NCBI GenBank assembly: GCA_022605425.2
Contig: JAKIMF020000001.1
Coordinates: 1,118,501 to 1,182,500 of the forward strand
DNA: 64,000 nt
Source of the DNA: Hamiltosporidium tvaerminnensis
Lineage: Eukaryota > Microsporidia > Dubosqiidae
Reading direction: 5' to 3'
The translations under genes and the position numbers were made by a program. The notes under the pieces were generated by a model. It searched no databases. It was given only the letters and a program-made list of their open reading frames with translations, and was not told the origin of the DNA. The first letter of the stretch is position 1. Each line of letters starts with the position of its first letter. Positions 36,797 through 47,889 of the stretch are shown here, in pieces.

Positions 36797-37000
36797 AAGG
36801 TGGAGTGAAGATAACTATAGTAAAAATATCGGTTAGAAAATGAGTGTGTAAAATCATTATTGATATTTTGGTGTGATATAAGCTACCCTGGGTCTAAAGG
36901 CAAATCCTCTATCTTCTCGAGTTATGAAATAAAAAGAAACAAATGAGAACTGCCATATGTTCATCTTCGACGCCGAAAGGTAAAAGAGAAATATAATAAG
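36797..37000 (+). repeat. Short repeat S, copy 4, nested in copy D
   Basis: GGTGGAGTGAAGATAACTAT at the 5' side, AATGAGTGTGTAAAATCATT and GATATTTTGGTGTGATATAA in the middle, and TTCATCTTCGACGCCGAAAG with GTAAAAGAGAAATA at the 3' side. It splits the 3' UTR of retrotransposon D. Similar TGTGAAAATTG and TTTGAAAAAAT words flank it and may be a diverged target-site duplication. Confidence 0.7.
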
Positions 37001-37069
37001 AATGTATTTGAAAAAATAGTTTTAACTTAGCTCTATGTTACAAATCTATATCAAATGATTGAAATTCGG

Positions 37070-37420
37070 ATTAAAATCTTAAAATATTTGTGATAGGAAA
37101 TATTAATTCAGTCGTGCTTGACTCACAAAATTCCCGTTGAATCGAAAAAAAACCAGGTGATCTAGATTTTTGGCCGAATTTTAAGTATTCCTTATACGCG
37201 TAGTGTCGAGATAATATCTTATGTGATGATATGAAGTGATATCGTGGGTAAATGCAATAAAATGGGACTTGAAAACCATGAAATCGAATAGAAATAGAGG
37301 CATCTATATAAGTCTGTGTTCTTAAACAGCAGAATTCATTACTAATATTGATCATATGGAAGAAATCAAGGATAGGACCATGTGAGGAAGAACTAGGAAG
37401 AATTTCAAAAAGACTCATTA
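37070..37420. other. Higher-GC block of unknown origin
   Basis: About 350 bases directly behind retrotransposon D are less AT-rich than the flanks. A 115-codon minus-strand ORF (37071-37418) is open, but it has no CCC signal and no motif I know. The block is probably another piece of mobile DNA. Confidence 0.35.
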
Positions 37421-37424
37421 AAAA

Positions 37425-37770
37425 AATGTGTTACCAAAAACTTATGCTCTCATTACTCATGACTTCAAATGAAAATGTAAACACAAAAAAAATTATAATA
37501 TAAAGTGAGAAATGATCGAAATCAAAACAGGGAATTAAAAAATATGGAAAAATATTAAATATAAAAGACGAGCTAAATGAAACAATGAAAGTTGTAAAAT
37601 AAAGCCATAAAAAACCGATAATAAACTTAGATTAGAACAAATTTAATATATTTCACAGTAATTAAAATAAATTATAGGTATTAATTAGTATGAACTTTTA
37701 CATTCCTAATAGGTGCAAGACTGAGCTAATGAACGTACAAAATAATATAAAATATTGTTTTTAATTAATT
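37425..37770. other. AT-rich stretch downstream of the mu-chain gene
   Basis: No ORF or repeat is seen. Confidence 0.5.
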
Positions 37771-37772
37771 TA

Positions 37773-38937
37773 TCAAATTCTTATTTCATATCTGCCACTT
37801 TTAAATAGATATTTTGCCCAAATGGCAGTTTTTTCTTTTAAACCTACATCCTTGATAGTTAAACCGGTACAACTGAAAAATAAACATTCAAAATCAATTA
37901 GGATTCCTCTTAATTTTTGATTTTGAAAGGATTGGTAATTTAAAATTAATTTAGCACTTTCATTTTTTATGTTGGATCACATTCCATATGATTATAGAAT
38001 CTTTTTCGAAAAAAGTTGCTTTTCCGTTTTCGGATGAACTAGATACTGAATGTGAATTATACGGTAATAAGATTTTTATGTTGATATTATTTATTTCTTT
38101 CATTCTACAAGAAAGTAATATGTAATTTTTTTCTAGTGTTAATTGAATTGGAGGTTTGGGCGGAATCGATTTGTATCTGATTAAACATTGATCTGAGCAT
38201 TTTAATGTAATTGGAGTTTGAAATTTACTCTCTGAAAATATTTTGTTAGCATTTAGATACGTGTTTTGTTTTAAATGAACCATATTGTTAAGGATTGGGT
38301 CGAGAACCGGTTTTTTATCTTCTGAGCCATTTTTTGATTCTAAATCATTACAATTATTTCCATATTCTTTAATCTCATTTCTGAAACAATCCTCAGTAAT
38401 TCCCATTTTTTCTGAATTGGTATCAATATTGTCTTCTAAGTTAATAAACTCAAGATTCTGAGGAACACTTAAATTTAAATAAAAATAATTTTTGGTCTTT
38501 TTGCTTTTCGGTGCTGAAATTTTACCATTGAGATTATTTCTTAATATATTTCCTTTTATATCCATAATAACATTTAGTTCCTCAATTACATCCAACATAA
38601 TTTCACTTTCATTATTCGTGAACTTTTTAACCGTTTCAATTTTACGATCGATATTATTTTTAATATTTTCTAATAAATTATTTGTATTAATTTCGGATTT
38701 TAAAGTTAAAAGATCAAAAAAATGCGACTTTAAAGTTTTTGAATTTAGATTTCCAATAACACTGGCCAATGTTTCAATAAATTCATTGGCTAAATAATTT
38801 TGGATAATTGAATGGCACTTTGAAGAAATATATATTTTTATATCATCATGGTAAATTACATTGGTTGGATTCTCTATTCTACGTACGCCATATATAAGAA
38901 TATCATTTTTATCCACAATACAAATATCTTGATACAT
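37773..38937 (-). CDS. Clathrin-adaptor medium (mu) chain (frameshifted)
   Basis: Mu chains sit in AP complexes and bind cargo sorting signals at the trans-Golgi or endosome. The N-terminal ~95 residues are longin-like. LDVIEELNVIMDIKGNI (about residues 114-130) is the typical start of the C-terminal mu-homology domain. Near the end, INIKILLPYNSHS and EKDSIIIWNV correspond to the V.I.IPVP and E...I.W.I words of AP mu chains. The long frame stops at 37960, but about 62 more residues follow in another frame to 37773, with GLTIKDVGLKEKTAIWAKYL and SGRYEIRI matching the conserved mu C-terminus. One extra A in the A6 run at 37963-37968 explains the break. I cannot tell AP-1, AP-2 and AP-3 apart; delta-COP is less likely. 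No CCC precedes this start. Confidence 0.85.
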
Positions 38938-38939
38938 AT

Positions 38940-41900
38940 TTGTTTTCTTCTTTTTTTCTTTAAAATAATAACTTGAAACAAATCTGTTTTACCGGTATGA
39001 TATTTTATAGTAGAATCGGAAGAAAAATAAGGTAATAATATGTCTATAGGTATATTGAGAGTTAATATTTATATTTTAAGAAAAATAAGATGAACATAAC
39101 AGGTTTATACGATCAAAAACAAAAGGAATAACATTCAAGCTATCAACTTTTAGGTCAAATTAAAAAATGTTTCAAAATGTTTTATAGCTGTTTCGAAAAA
39201 AAACAGCGATTTCTTTTTTCTAAATTTTAATAATGAAATCGAAAAAATATTTTAACAATATAAATCTTTCAACTTTTAGTTTAGATTTTTCAAAAGCTAA
39301 AATAATTGAGATTCCTTTATAATATTTCATGAATTTTGTGTGGGAACGATTAATTGAAAATTTTTGTTCTAATTAGTTCAGAAATTATAGTTTAAGTTTC
39401 AAATCTTATACATTTTTTCTTAATATTTTCTAGCATTTTTATTTGGTTATAATTATTCTTGTCAAACTTATGTTATATTTCTTCGGTTTGATTTACAAAA
39501 AAAATAAATTTTGTTTGATAATAAAGAATTTTACATTTTTTTAACACCCGGTGATATAAATTTGGCTTTAATTTATTTAATATTTTAAATTCTTTTATAT
39601 ATTAACAAAATTTTCTATGACCAAACATTCATTTACATTTAAGAGATTTTTTCATACATTAATTCAAATAGATTATTTTATTTTATTGAAGTTTCTAAAG
39701 ATTATTGTAGTTTTTTTTGGAAGATTTAGGATTCCTTAAAATTTCCCTCGGATTAAATTTTAGAGTTATACATAACATAATTATACCTTTTAGAGTTACA
39801 AAAAAAATATTGCAATAAAAAAAGTAAAACGTAAAATAAAAAATTTTCAAATAAAAAATACAATTGAAAAATTATGTAAATAATCTAAATCACATAAAGT
39901 TGATTTTAAATTGAATTATCAAAATAAAAAAAACTATGATATTATTAGTTCTAGTATCTTATTAAACTATTGAGTAAAATATTTTTTTTAAAACAAATAA
40001 TTAGATCTTGTTGCATATTTGAAGGAAATACTGTAAAAACTTAATATTTACTGTTAGCAATTTGATAACCTTTATTATTTAAGAAAAATATGTTTTTCTT
40101 CTCTTGGAATTCATGAATATATGAAATCAAAGTAAATTCTTTAATTATGATTGAAAGAATCTCGTGGGGAGTCTTAAAAGCCGTACGAAAATTTACTTTT
40201 ATGTTTATTTTTGCTTTTGTTTTAGGAAGATGAAAGACCATAAAAAATTGTATTTTTTAGTTTACAAATATTTTTAACTTCAATTGATTAGATTTTCGTT
40301 ATTAGCTCTATAGAAATAAACCTGTAAAGGTAGTTTTATGCAAACAAAGATGTTATATATAAATAATTATATCTGTAAAAAAAAGGTTAAAAACCATTCT
40401 CTTATCTTTCTGGTGAATAATAGAATCCATTTGCTCTTTCTTACATTTTAAAAATAGTTTTTTTATAAAATGTAAACAGTTTTGATTAAATCTATCTATA
40501 ATCAATTTTATAGTGTAATTAATTTATTTATTTTTATCTTTACCAATAATATTCAAAGTTTCGAATTGTAAGCAGTAGCTGTTCGTTTTATTATATAAAA
40601 TATAGAAATATTTTCCTTCAAAATTAAATAATATTTCTATTCACAACTGTATTGATTACTCTAATCGAATATAAATTTAAAAATATTACAATACTTTCAT
40701 CGATTACTTGTGCAATAATTAAAACTATCTTTTAAAGTTAAAAATTTGCACAAATAATGTATGATTGCATCACAGATATTTATTTTAAGTCAAAATAATT
40801 TGCTATTTGATAGATTCGAAAAAGTTCCAAATAAATATTTCTTTATTTATAATAAAAAAAAATTGGTACTTAAAGAAACATTTTTAAAATTAAATATTAA
40901 ATATATCTTTACAAAGTATAAACCTTCTATTGATTATCTTATCGATCCCAAATTATCTATGAAATTAGTTTCACTTATGAACACCTAGGTTCATCTATAT
41001 TCTTTTAACTGTAAATATGAACATTTTATTTAGGTTTTTATTATTTCTCCTATATATTCTATATTATATTATATTTTTGTCTTAATTGAGAACTTCCTAG
41101 TGTATTTCGAAACTATCGATCTTAAATTTGTTAGATAGGAATTATATACACACGAGAATTCATATAAATATAAGTTATAAAAATTTCAACTATGTAAATT
41201 CATATGTTGACGAATTAAAACAGCCAAAATCTATTTAGCTTGATCAATGATTTAATCCATAACTTTAAGTAATTTAATTTATTTTTATTATAAAAATATC
41301 AGATTTTTTTGGGATTTTCGAAAATAGATTAATTTTGTTACTAATTTATGGCAAATGCAATATTACTTATGATGCATTCAAACAAACATCGTATAAACCT
41401 ACATAATTTTATTTAACATATAAAAATAAAAAACAACTACCACAAGATAATGAATACCATAAACATACTTTGGTTTTGATTGAGTTTTTAAATCTTGATT
41501 TTTTAATTTTAGAGTCACGAAAAGTATACAAAGAAATGTTCTTAAAATTATAGTCGATATATAAGTAAGACATCTTATTTTAGAAGAATCTCGCGACTCT
41601 AAATATAGAGGTACTGGTATTCTTAGTTAAAATAAACCGACAGAAAATCGAGAAGATTAGATGAGAATTTAGGTAATCCATAGCTTCAAATATATATTAA
41701 AAAACTAGAATAGCTTTGAATTTTGAAATTCTTGGCTTTGAATGATAACTGTTCGAACGGATTCCAGAAAGTGATTGGATTCAAAAAGTAAAGTTTAACC
41801 TTAAATTCTAAAGCTCGAAACAGCAGAAACTATATAGTTTGATCAAATGAAAATTTCTTTTGTAGTTTTGACATAAATAAATGAAAAAATAGAGGCTCGT

Positions 41901-42765
41901 GATAAAAATATGAAGATTAAAGAAGTTAAAGTCTAAGCTCTTTATAAACTATAAGAAGTAACTGAGTGTCTACTTTTATTACAGAAAATATACTTTTAAA
42001 AGTTTTTAGATAGAGTGATTCCTATTTTTTTGCTTATATTTAAATTTTACTTTTGAAAGCGATTTTAAATGAAAGTTCTTATCGTAGCATCTGTGATATC
42101 ATTTAGAAGCCTATATTTATGTTCATGCTATGCTGAATGTACAATATATAGAATCTATACCCTCGAATTAAGGTAATTAACTATATTTTCCTTTTTTATA
42201 TGAATTCAACGAACGTTCATATCCAAAACATCATTTATTGAAGCCTTAAATTTTAAAATATAAAATTTTGTAGTTTCATTTAGCTTAATACGATCAAATT
42301 TGTATATTTTGGCAAAATTAATCTTTCTATGTTCCATTTGGATATTTACTTGCACATATATGTGTCGCGAAAATTAAAAATTGACTTTTTTAAATATCTA
42401 ACTCAAAACAGAAAAAAAATATTTTAAATTTGAATTTTTTTATGAACCATAAAAAATATCTATTGCGTCCAAAATAGCCGACACAGCACTAAAGTTTCAA
42501 GAATTAAACAATCTAATCCACTATTGAATTTTACAGACCAAAAAATTTAAATTAATCTAATTTAGAATTAACTAATGTTTTATATATTAATAGTAAAATC
42601 TCAACAAAATAGAGACATTTTAAAAAACATAACATTAATTTTACAAATTTAATCTTATCTTCAATTATATAAATTAACGTAATATTCAGAAAATCAATTA
42701 CCATATTATTTTAAAATATTGTTACTACAAATCATATCAACTAGATAGTAAAAACTGCCATAAAC
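38940..42765. other. Long AT-rich stretch, no supported gene
   Basis: Nearly 4 kb with only short frames. The 75-codon plus-strand ORF at 40761-40988 has a plausible composition but no CCC signal and no recognisable motif. The 66-codon ORF at 40041-40241 is no better. A less AT-rich segment at about 41530-41960 could be old transposon DNA, unassigned. Confidence 0.5.
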
Positions 42766-42769
42766 AATA

Positions 42770-45700
42770 CTATTTTTCGTAATGATACTTATCATAAATT
42801 ATATCAAATAAATAATCAACAAAAACCGTTAAAGAAATAATACAAAGTGATGCCAGATAAAACAAAGGAACACCATATAAGTTCAAACTTGATCCATTAA
42901 TTTCATTATCTATTTCTTGAATACCAAAAATAGTAAGAAAATACAAAAATAAACTTAAAAATATTCCAATGTACGAAAATATAACAAAAAAAGAAATGCT
43001 TCTTATTTGGCGAACCAATATCGTAGTAAAAACAATCAATGAAAAGTAATTGTTCATTGGTGTATAACCACACACCAATCCATTATGAGATTCGAATCCA
43101 TTTATATACAAAATACCAAATGACAACCAAAATACTGTTGAAGCTTTGATAAGTGAAAGTATTAAATTGTAAAATATTTCTAAGTTTGAAAAATATTTTC
43201 TTGGTTCTTTATATTTTCTCGGATTTTCCATTAAATATTCTTCTGGATGATCCTTATCAAAAAGACATATCGATAATGGAACAAAGGATGTGAAAAGTAC
43301 GTTATAATAATTTAGAAAGAAAAAATTATAAATTGGTTTTCCTGAAAATCCATTAAAAAAGTTGTAATAAAATTGTATCAAAATAAAATAAAAATTCTTA
43401 AAAAAAGAATTCAAAGTCAATTTTGAAAATCTCATAAAATTATATCTCCCGTGAACCAATAACAATCTTTTGAGACATTGAAATTCAGGAATCGAAAAAT
43501 CTGATGTTAGACTAGCCTGTGTTCCTTCTTTTCCTTGGATCCCTACACCTATACAGGATGATTGTAACATCGGAACATCATTATTTCCATCCCCGATTCC
43601 TAAAACATTTTTTCTTTTTTTTACGAGTAATTTGGTTATTTCTGCCTTCATTTCAGGCGTAGCCCGATAAATAATTACAGAATCGCAATCTAAAACAGAA
43701 GAACTCTCTTTTAAATTATTTATAATAAATCTAGGTTTTTCTACGATACTTTTATTTGTTGATTCCCAGTTTCTATCTAAAATACCACAATTTATTCCAC
43801 ATGAAATAGAAGTTTCTCGTTTGTCTCCTGTAATCATCCAAGTCTTTATACCTGCCATTTTCAAAGCAGACAATGTCTGTGAAACATTATCTTGCAATTT
43901 ATCTTCTATAAAAGTTGTTCCTATGTATATTAAATTGGTTTCCATTTCTGTAAATAATTTATCTAATAGTTGTTTTCTATCTTCAAATCCTATATTTTCA
44001 TAAATTACTTTGAAATTTACAAATTCTTTTGAATTTATTTCTTTATATGCAAATACCAAAGATCTTAAATCTGAATTCGAATTTATTATTTTTTGAACTT
44101 TACAATAAAAAACCTGTAAATCCTTATCGATTTTCATTTTTTGAATATCTTGGAGAACCATTTGATCAGATCCTTTAATAAAAAGAAAATGTTTTTTAAA
44201 AATTGTCATTACAACTGTCATCCTTTGTCTCTCGGAACTAAAAGGATAAACCATTGATATATCACATCTGACAGTGTTGGATCCAATTTTTAATAAAATA
44301 TAATTTTCATTTCTTTCTGTTATATAACATTTTTCTTCCTCTAGCGCATTCAATATACATACTTCATCTTGAGACACGCCTTCATATTTTTCATTCAATC
44401 TTTCTACACTGTTGCAACATAAAATAGAAAATATAAGCAACAACGGAAAATTGTTTTTCAAATCATTTTCTGTAATTTTAGAGCTTCCTTTTTTACATAA
44501 AATACTTTTTTCTTTATTTTTTGCATATTCCCACGCCGATACAAGTTCATTTCTTTCCACAAAATCTGAGAAATCTTTAATTTGATATTTACGTAATATC
44601 ATTTCATTTTTAGTTAATGTTCCTGTTTTATCGGTTAATACATATTCAACTATTCCTATATCTTCAATGACATTTGAATTTCTACATCTCGAATTTATTC
44701 CATTAAATCTTAACTTTTCATCGTTTGAAATATATAAAGCTTGAAATATTCTAGAAATCTCTATCATAACAAAGAGTGAAAGTGGAATTATATAACTAAA
44801 CAAAATATAATTTGTACCTGTCAACTTTAAAGACTCTTCCCCTAAATTAGGACTCAAATATAGATATTGAATATTATCCTTTTTTAGAAATAATGATGCA
44901 AGTATGGAAGTAATTGTCAAGACAATAAAATAAAATAAAAACATGTAAATAAGCTTATTATTAACCATCATTTCAAAAATAGAAATTCTTATATTTGTTT
45001 GATGAAGTGATTTAGATAATTGTGTTTTATTTCCTACAGAAATTACAATTCCAAATATTTGTTTGGTATTTTTCAATTTACTTCCTCTTAAAAGAATATT
45101 TTTTTCTGATTGCATTATTTGATCAGTTTCGGTTTTTATATAACATCCAATATCAGAATTTATACTTCGATTATCGTTTATATCGAGAGATTTGATCTTT
45201 TTAAGCATTTCTATCATACATGAACATGTTGATGGATATATTTCTCTTTCTGTAAAATTTACTGAATCATAAATTATTTGTGTGCATTTTTTCATACTTT
45301 CTTCAAAAAGTGAAAATTTTTTCTTTAAATTTACTTCTCCATCAATATTACAGGTCTGAACAAAACAATAATTTTTACATTTTTGTTCTGTACTATGAAT
45401 TAAAGAGTTCAACAGTACAATATCTGCCGGTATTTCTTCATTTTCCATGACCACTACATAATCGCCATATTTTAGATCTTCTACATTTTCTTGAAAAATT
45501 TTAAGCTTTTCATCAGAAATATCATATTTGATAATAAAAACGGGTTTTTCATTGATTTCATTATCCTGTTGATGTCTATTATAATCTTCAATTCCATCTT
45601 TTATCATTGCAACTCCCAAAACAATTGAAAGTGCTATAAGATATGTATACGGTGTAAATGGAGATATAGATGGTATAATCAATAAAATAAGCGTAACAAG

Positions 45701-45808
45701 AAAAAACAAATTATTGTATTTTGTAAATTGCATGTATAAATTTAAAGGAATAAATGAATATGCCGTGTATTTTGAAGTAACTATTCTATTTTGTTTTTCT
45801 TCTTTCAT
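42770..45808 (-). CDS. P4-type ATPase (phospholipid flippase)
   Basis: P4 ATPases move phospholipids from the outer or lumenal leaflet to the cytosolic one. At 1012 aa it has the family's order: an N-terminal RIVTSKYTAYSFIP with a first membrane pair and DGIEDYNRH; actuator loop DGEVNLKKKF near residue 154 (usually DGETN); KNTKQIFGIV; phosphorylation site LTDKTGTLT (Asp near 392); nucleotide-domain words FSSERQRM and KGSD; hinge GDGNNDVPMLQ near 737 (usually GDGAND); then LLLVHGRYNFMR and a six-helix C-terminal membrane region with FNGFSGK and YNVLFTS. It is complete and intronless. DGEVN keeps the glutamate needed for dephosphorylation. I cannot assign it to the Drs2, Dnf or Neo1 class. CCC lies ten bases before the start. 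Confidence 0.95.
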   Translation of the reverse strand: MKEEKQNRIVTSKYTAYSFIPLNLYMQFTKYNNLFFLVTLILLIIPSISPFTPYTYLIALSIVLGVAMIKDGIEDYNRHQQDNEINEKPVFIIKYDISDEKLKIFQENVEDLKYGDYVVVMENEEIPADIVLLNSLIHSTEQKCKNYCFVQTCNIDGEVNLKKKFSLFEESMKKCTQIIYDSVNFTEREIYPSTCSCMIEMLKKIKSLDINDNRSINSDIGCYIKTETDQIMQSEKNILLRGSKLKNTKQIFGIVISVGNKTQLSKSLHQTNIRISIFEMMVNNKLIYMFLFYFIVLTITSILASLFLKKDNIQYLYLSPNLGEESLKLTGTNYILFSYIIPLSLFVMIEISRIFQALYISNDEKLRFNGINSRCRNSNVIEDIGIVEYVLTDKTGTLTKNEMILRKYQIKDFSDFVERNELVSAWEYAKNKEKSILCKKGSSKITENDLKNNFPLLLIFSILCCNSVERLNEKYEGVSQDEVCILNALEEEKCYITERNENYILLKIGSNTVRCDISMVYPFSSERQRMTVVMTIFKKHFLFIKGSDQMVLQDIQKMKIDKDLQVFYCKVQKIINSNSDLRSLVFAYKEINSKEFVNFKVIYENIGFEDRKQLLDKLFTEMETNLIYIGTTFIEDKLQDNVSQTLSALKMAGIKTWMITGDKRETSISCGINCGILDRNWESTNKSIVEKPRFIINNLKESSSVLDCDSVIIYRATPEMKAEITKLLVKKRKNVLGIGDGNNDVPMLQSSCIGVGIQGKEGTQASLTSDFSIPEFQCLKRLLLVHGRYNFMRFSKLTLNSFFKNFYFILIQFYYNFFNGFSGKPIYNFFFLNYYNVLFTSFVPLSICLFDKDHPEEYLMENPRKYKEPRKYFSNLEIFYNLILSLIKASTVFWLSFGILYINGFESHNGLVCGYTPMNNYFSLIVFTTILVRQIRSISFFVIFSYIGIFLSLFLYFLTIFGIQEIDNEINGSSLNLYGVPLFYLASLCIISLTVFVDYLFDIIYDKYHYEK

Positions 45809-45818
45809 TATCTTTTAT

Positions 45819-45821
45819 GGG
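45819..45821 (-). promoter_or_regulatory. CCC start-proximal signal of the P4 ATPase gene
   Basis: CCC lies ten bases upstream of the ATG (CCCATAAAAGATAATG on the minus strand). Confidence 0.5.
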
Positions 45822-45824
45822 ATT

Positions 45825-47880
45825 AAAAATAAAATAAAAATTAATTTACTTTTTTTAAAGAATTAATATTATGCTTTAAAAAAAAGTCGAAAAAAATCGA
45901 AACATAAATTACAAAAAAATAAAAAAAGGTAATAAATTTTATATAACATAATATGAGAATAAGGAATTGAAAAAAATACTATAAAATTATTACAAATTGT
46001 GGTAAATGAAAAGAGGTGTTCATTTCAGGTTTTAATTCAAAAACAATATTTTTTTAATTGTAAATTAATTTTCACGAAATAAATTTGAAAAAAAAGAAGA
46101 AATCTTAAATTTACCTTTTCATTCAAACGGATAAAATAAAATTTCTATAATCTTTGATATTGAAAAACAAATCTAAAACCGTATTTAATATGAAAGACAG
46201 GAAAAATATGTGTTTTAATTTTTTGCCTTAAAATTTTACAGGAAAAATAATTAATCGAAACAAATTTTATATAAAAGTGTTTCTTACATGTTAATAACGA
46301 TTTAAAGATCTTTTCTTAGGATTCTAGATTAAAATATTGACCTGTTCATTAGATATTTATTCTATTGTAATATAAAAAATTCTAACTGGTTTAAATTGGT
46401 TGTGTATGTTTAAATATATCGAAATTAATTCATATTAAATTCATTAATGAGATTTACGATTGTTTTTCAAACATAATTGTTGGCTTTTTTTGCTCATTAT
46501 ACTCTTTCTGTTAAATAAAATCAACTGGTTGACAATAAAGTTAATTTTTTATTATTTTAGCCTTCCTCATACAATTTTCTTTCGAGGTTTTCTTGTATAT
46601 CCAACGAAAACTTTGATTCCTTTAAAAATATAATAATAGATTAACTAGGTTTTAACATATTTTCTTTAGAGGAAAATAAAATTGTATACAATTTGTTTTA
46701 GCGTAGTGAAATAAATATGATTGATTCTATTTATAGTAAACAATTGATGTAACGGATATACTGGTTGAAATGGTTGCTAAAATGCCATCTTATGTTATCG
46801 AATACGAAAAAATAAAACCATATTTAAAAAAATAACTATATTGTGTTAAAAAACAACTGTATAATTAAACGTAGGTTTAAAATTTAAGTATTTATCTTAT
46901 CACGAAAAATTTCTGTAGATTTTACCGCTTTATATATTGAATATAAATTTGAGTAAGGGAGAGGATTACAAAACACGAAACAACCGGATTGCAATACATT
47001 GGGAAGAATTGATAAAAATATTAATTTTGGATTTTGGTCATGATTAAACCATCATACAATTTCTGTGTAGCGTAAGAATTGGTATAAGAACGAAAATGTC
47101 TAATAAACAACTGAAATTGTTTTAGAAACGAGTTTGTAGTTTTTTTATCTGGCTAGAATATAAAATGCGACAGTTATTGTAGGTATTTGTCATTTAACTG
47201 TTAGAAATACAGTGTTAATCACCCTTGTTCAAAGGGTTAATGACTGGGTAATACAAAACAAACTACTTTTACAAAGCCAAAATTTCTACTAAGCAGATTC
47301 CACTAAATAGTATGATTTACGGTTTAAGGTATATCGATTAGTCGCTGCTTATATAATTAAATAGTTAGTCGGGGCAAAAAGCGTAGATTATATGGAAATA
47401 ACGCTGATCTTGAAAATAAATAATCAAGTTTCCGAACTGTGATCACGCCCAAAGTAACAGATATAGCCACATCGTAAGTTGTTTCATCTATTAAATCAGT
47501 TCTGCAATTTTTTTAGATTAAAAACTTCTGATGTATATGTCTAAAAAATACCGATGTAGTGTTTTAGGGTAGTTGTTACTTTAAACCGAAGAAAGCGCTA
47601 TTTTCACGAAAAAAAATATAAAAAACCTGCGACTGCTATAAAAATGATGTCATAATTACCAAAAATTTAGATTTAATATCTCGAGCATTCTAAATTTCAT
47701 TATATAAATTTATTTTGATCAGAATTATCTTTTTGCAGATAAATCGCTACAAAAAAATATAATTAATTACAAATTCAGTTTTTCCTTTTTAATTTTAATG
47801 TGTAAAGAATATATTTTGATATATTCTACTAAGTATAGAGAATCAAGAAATAATAGATAAAAATATCTAAAGAAAAAGAA
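45825..47880. other. Intergenic stretch, no supported gene
   Basis: It is AT-rich in its first half. About 46940-47640 has more G+C and a patchy look like decayed mobile DNA, but I could not match any frame to a transposase or RT. Confidence 0.45.
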
Positions 47881-47889
47881 GCCAAAGTA

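Larger units (their letters stand above)
32446..37060 (+). mobile_element. Retrotransposon copy D: near full-length, decayed, with leader and nested repeat S
   Basis: The layout on the plus strand is leader L (32446-33135), a strongly decayed N-terminal region (to about 34110), the pre-RT region (34120-34560) with MVNREEIVSFWSTMWNK, RT (about 34570-35270, including a GCAAGGGGCAAAAGAGCAGG word encoding Q/RGAKEQ), thumb and zinc region (35400-36030), and endonuclease (36160-36600). An acidic tail and 3' UTR follow. The UTR is interrupted at about 36797-37000 by a copy of repeat S, and the conserved AGTTTTAACTTAG-like word resumes at 37018. Nothing but short frames stays open. With copy A this defines an element about 4.5 kb long. 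Confidence 0.8.

Noticed and set aside
37071-37418. 115-codon minus-strand ORF
   Set aside because: No CCC signal, no motif, and a position directly behind a retrotransposon; more likely mobile DNA open by chance.
38492-38797. 101-codon plus-strand ORF
   Set aside because: Antisense to the mu-chain gene.
40761-40988. 75-codon plus-strand ORF
   Set aside because: Composition is plausible, but there is no start signal, no motif and no neighbouring gene; not enough to call it.
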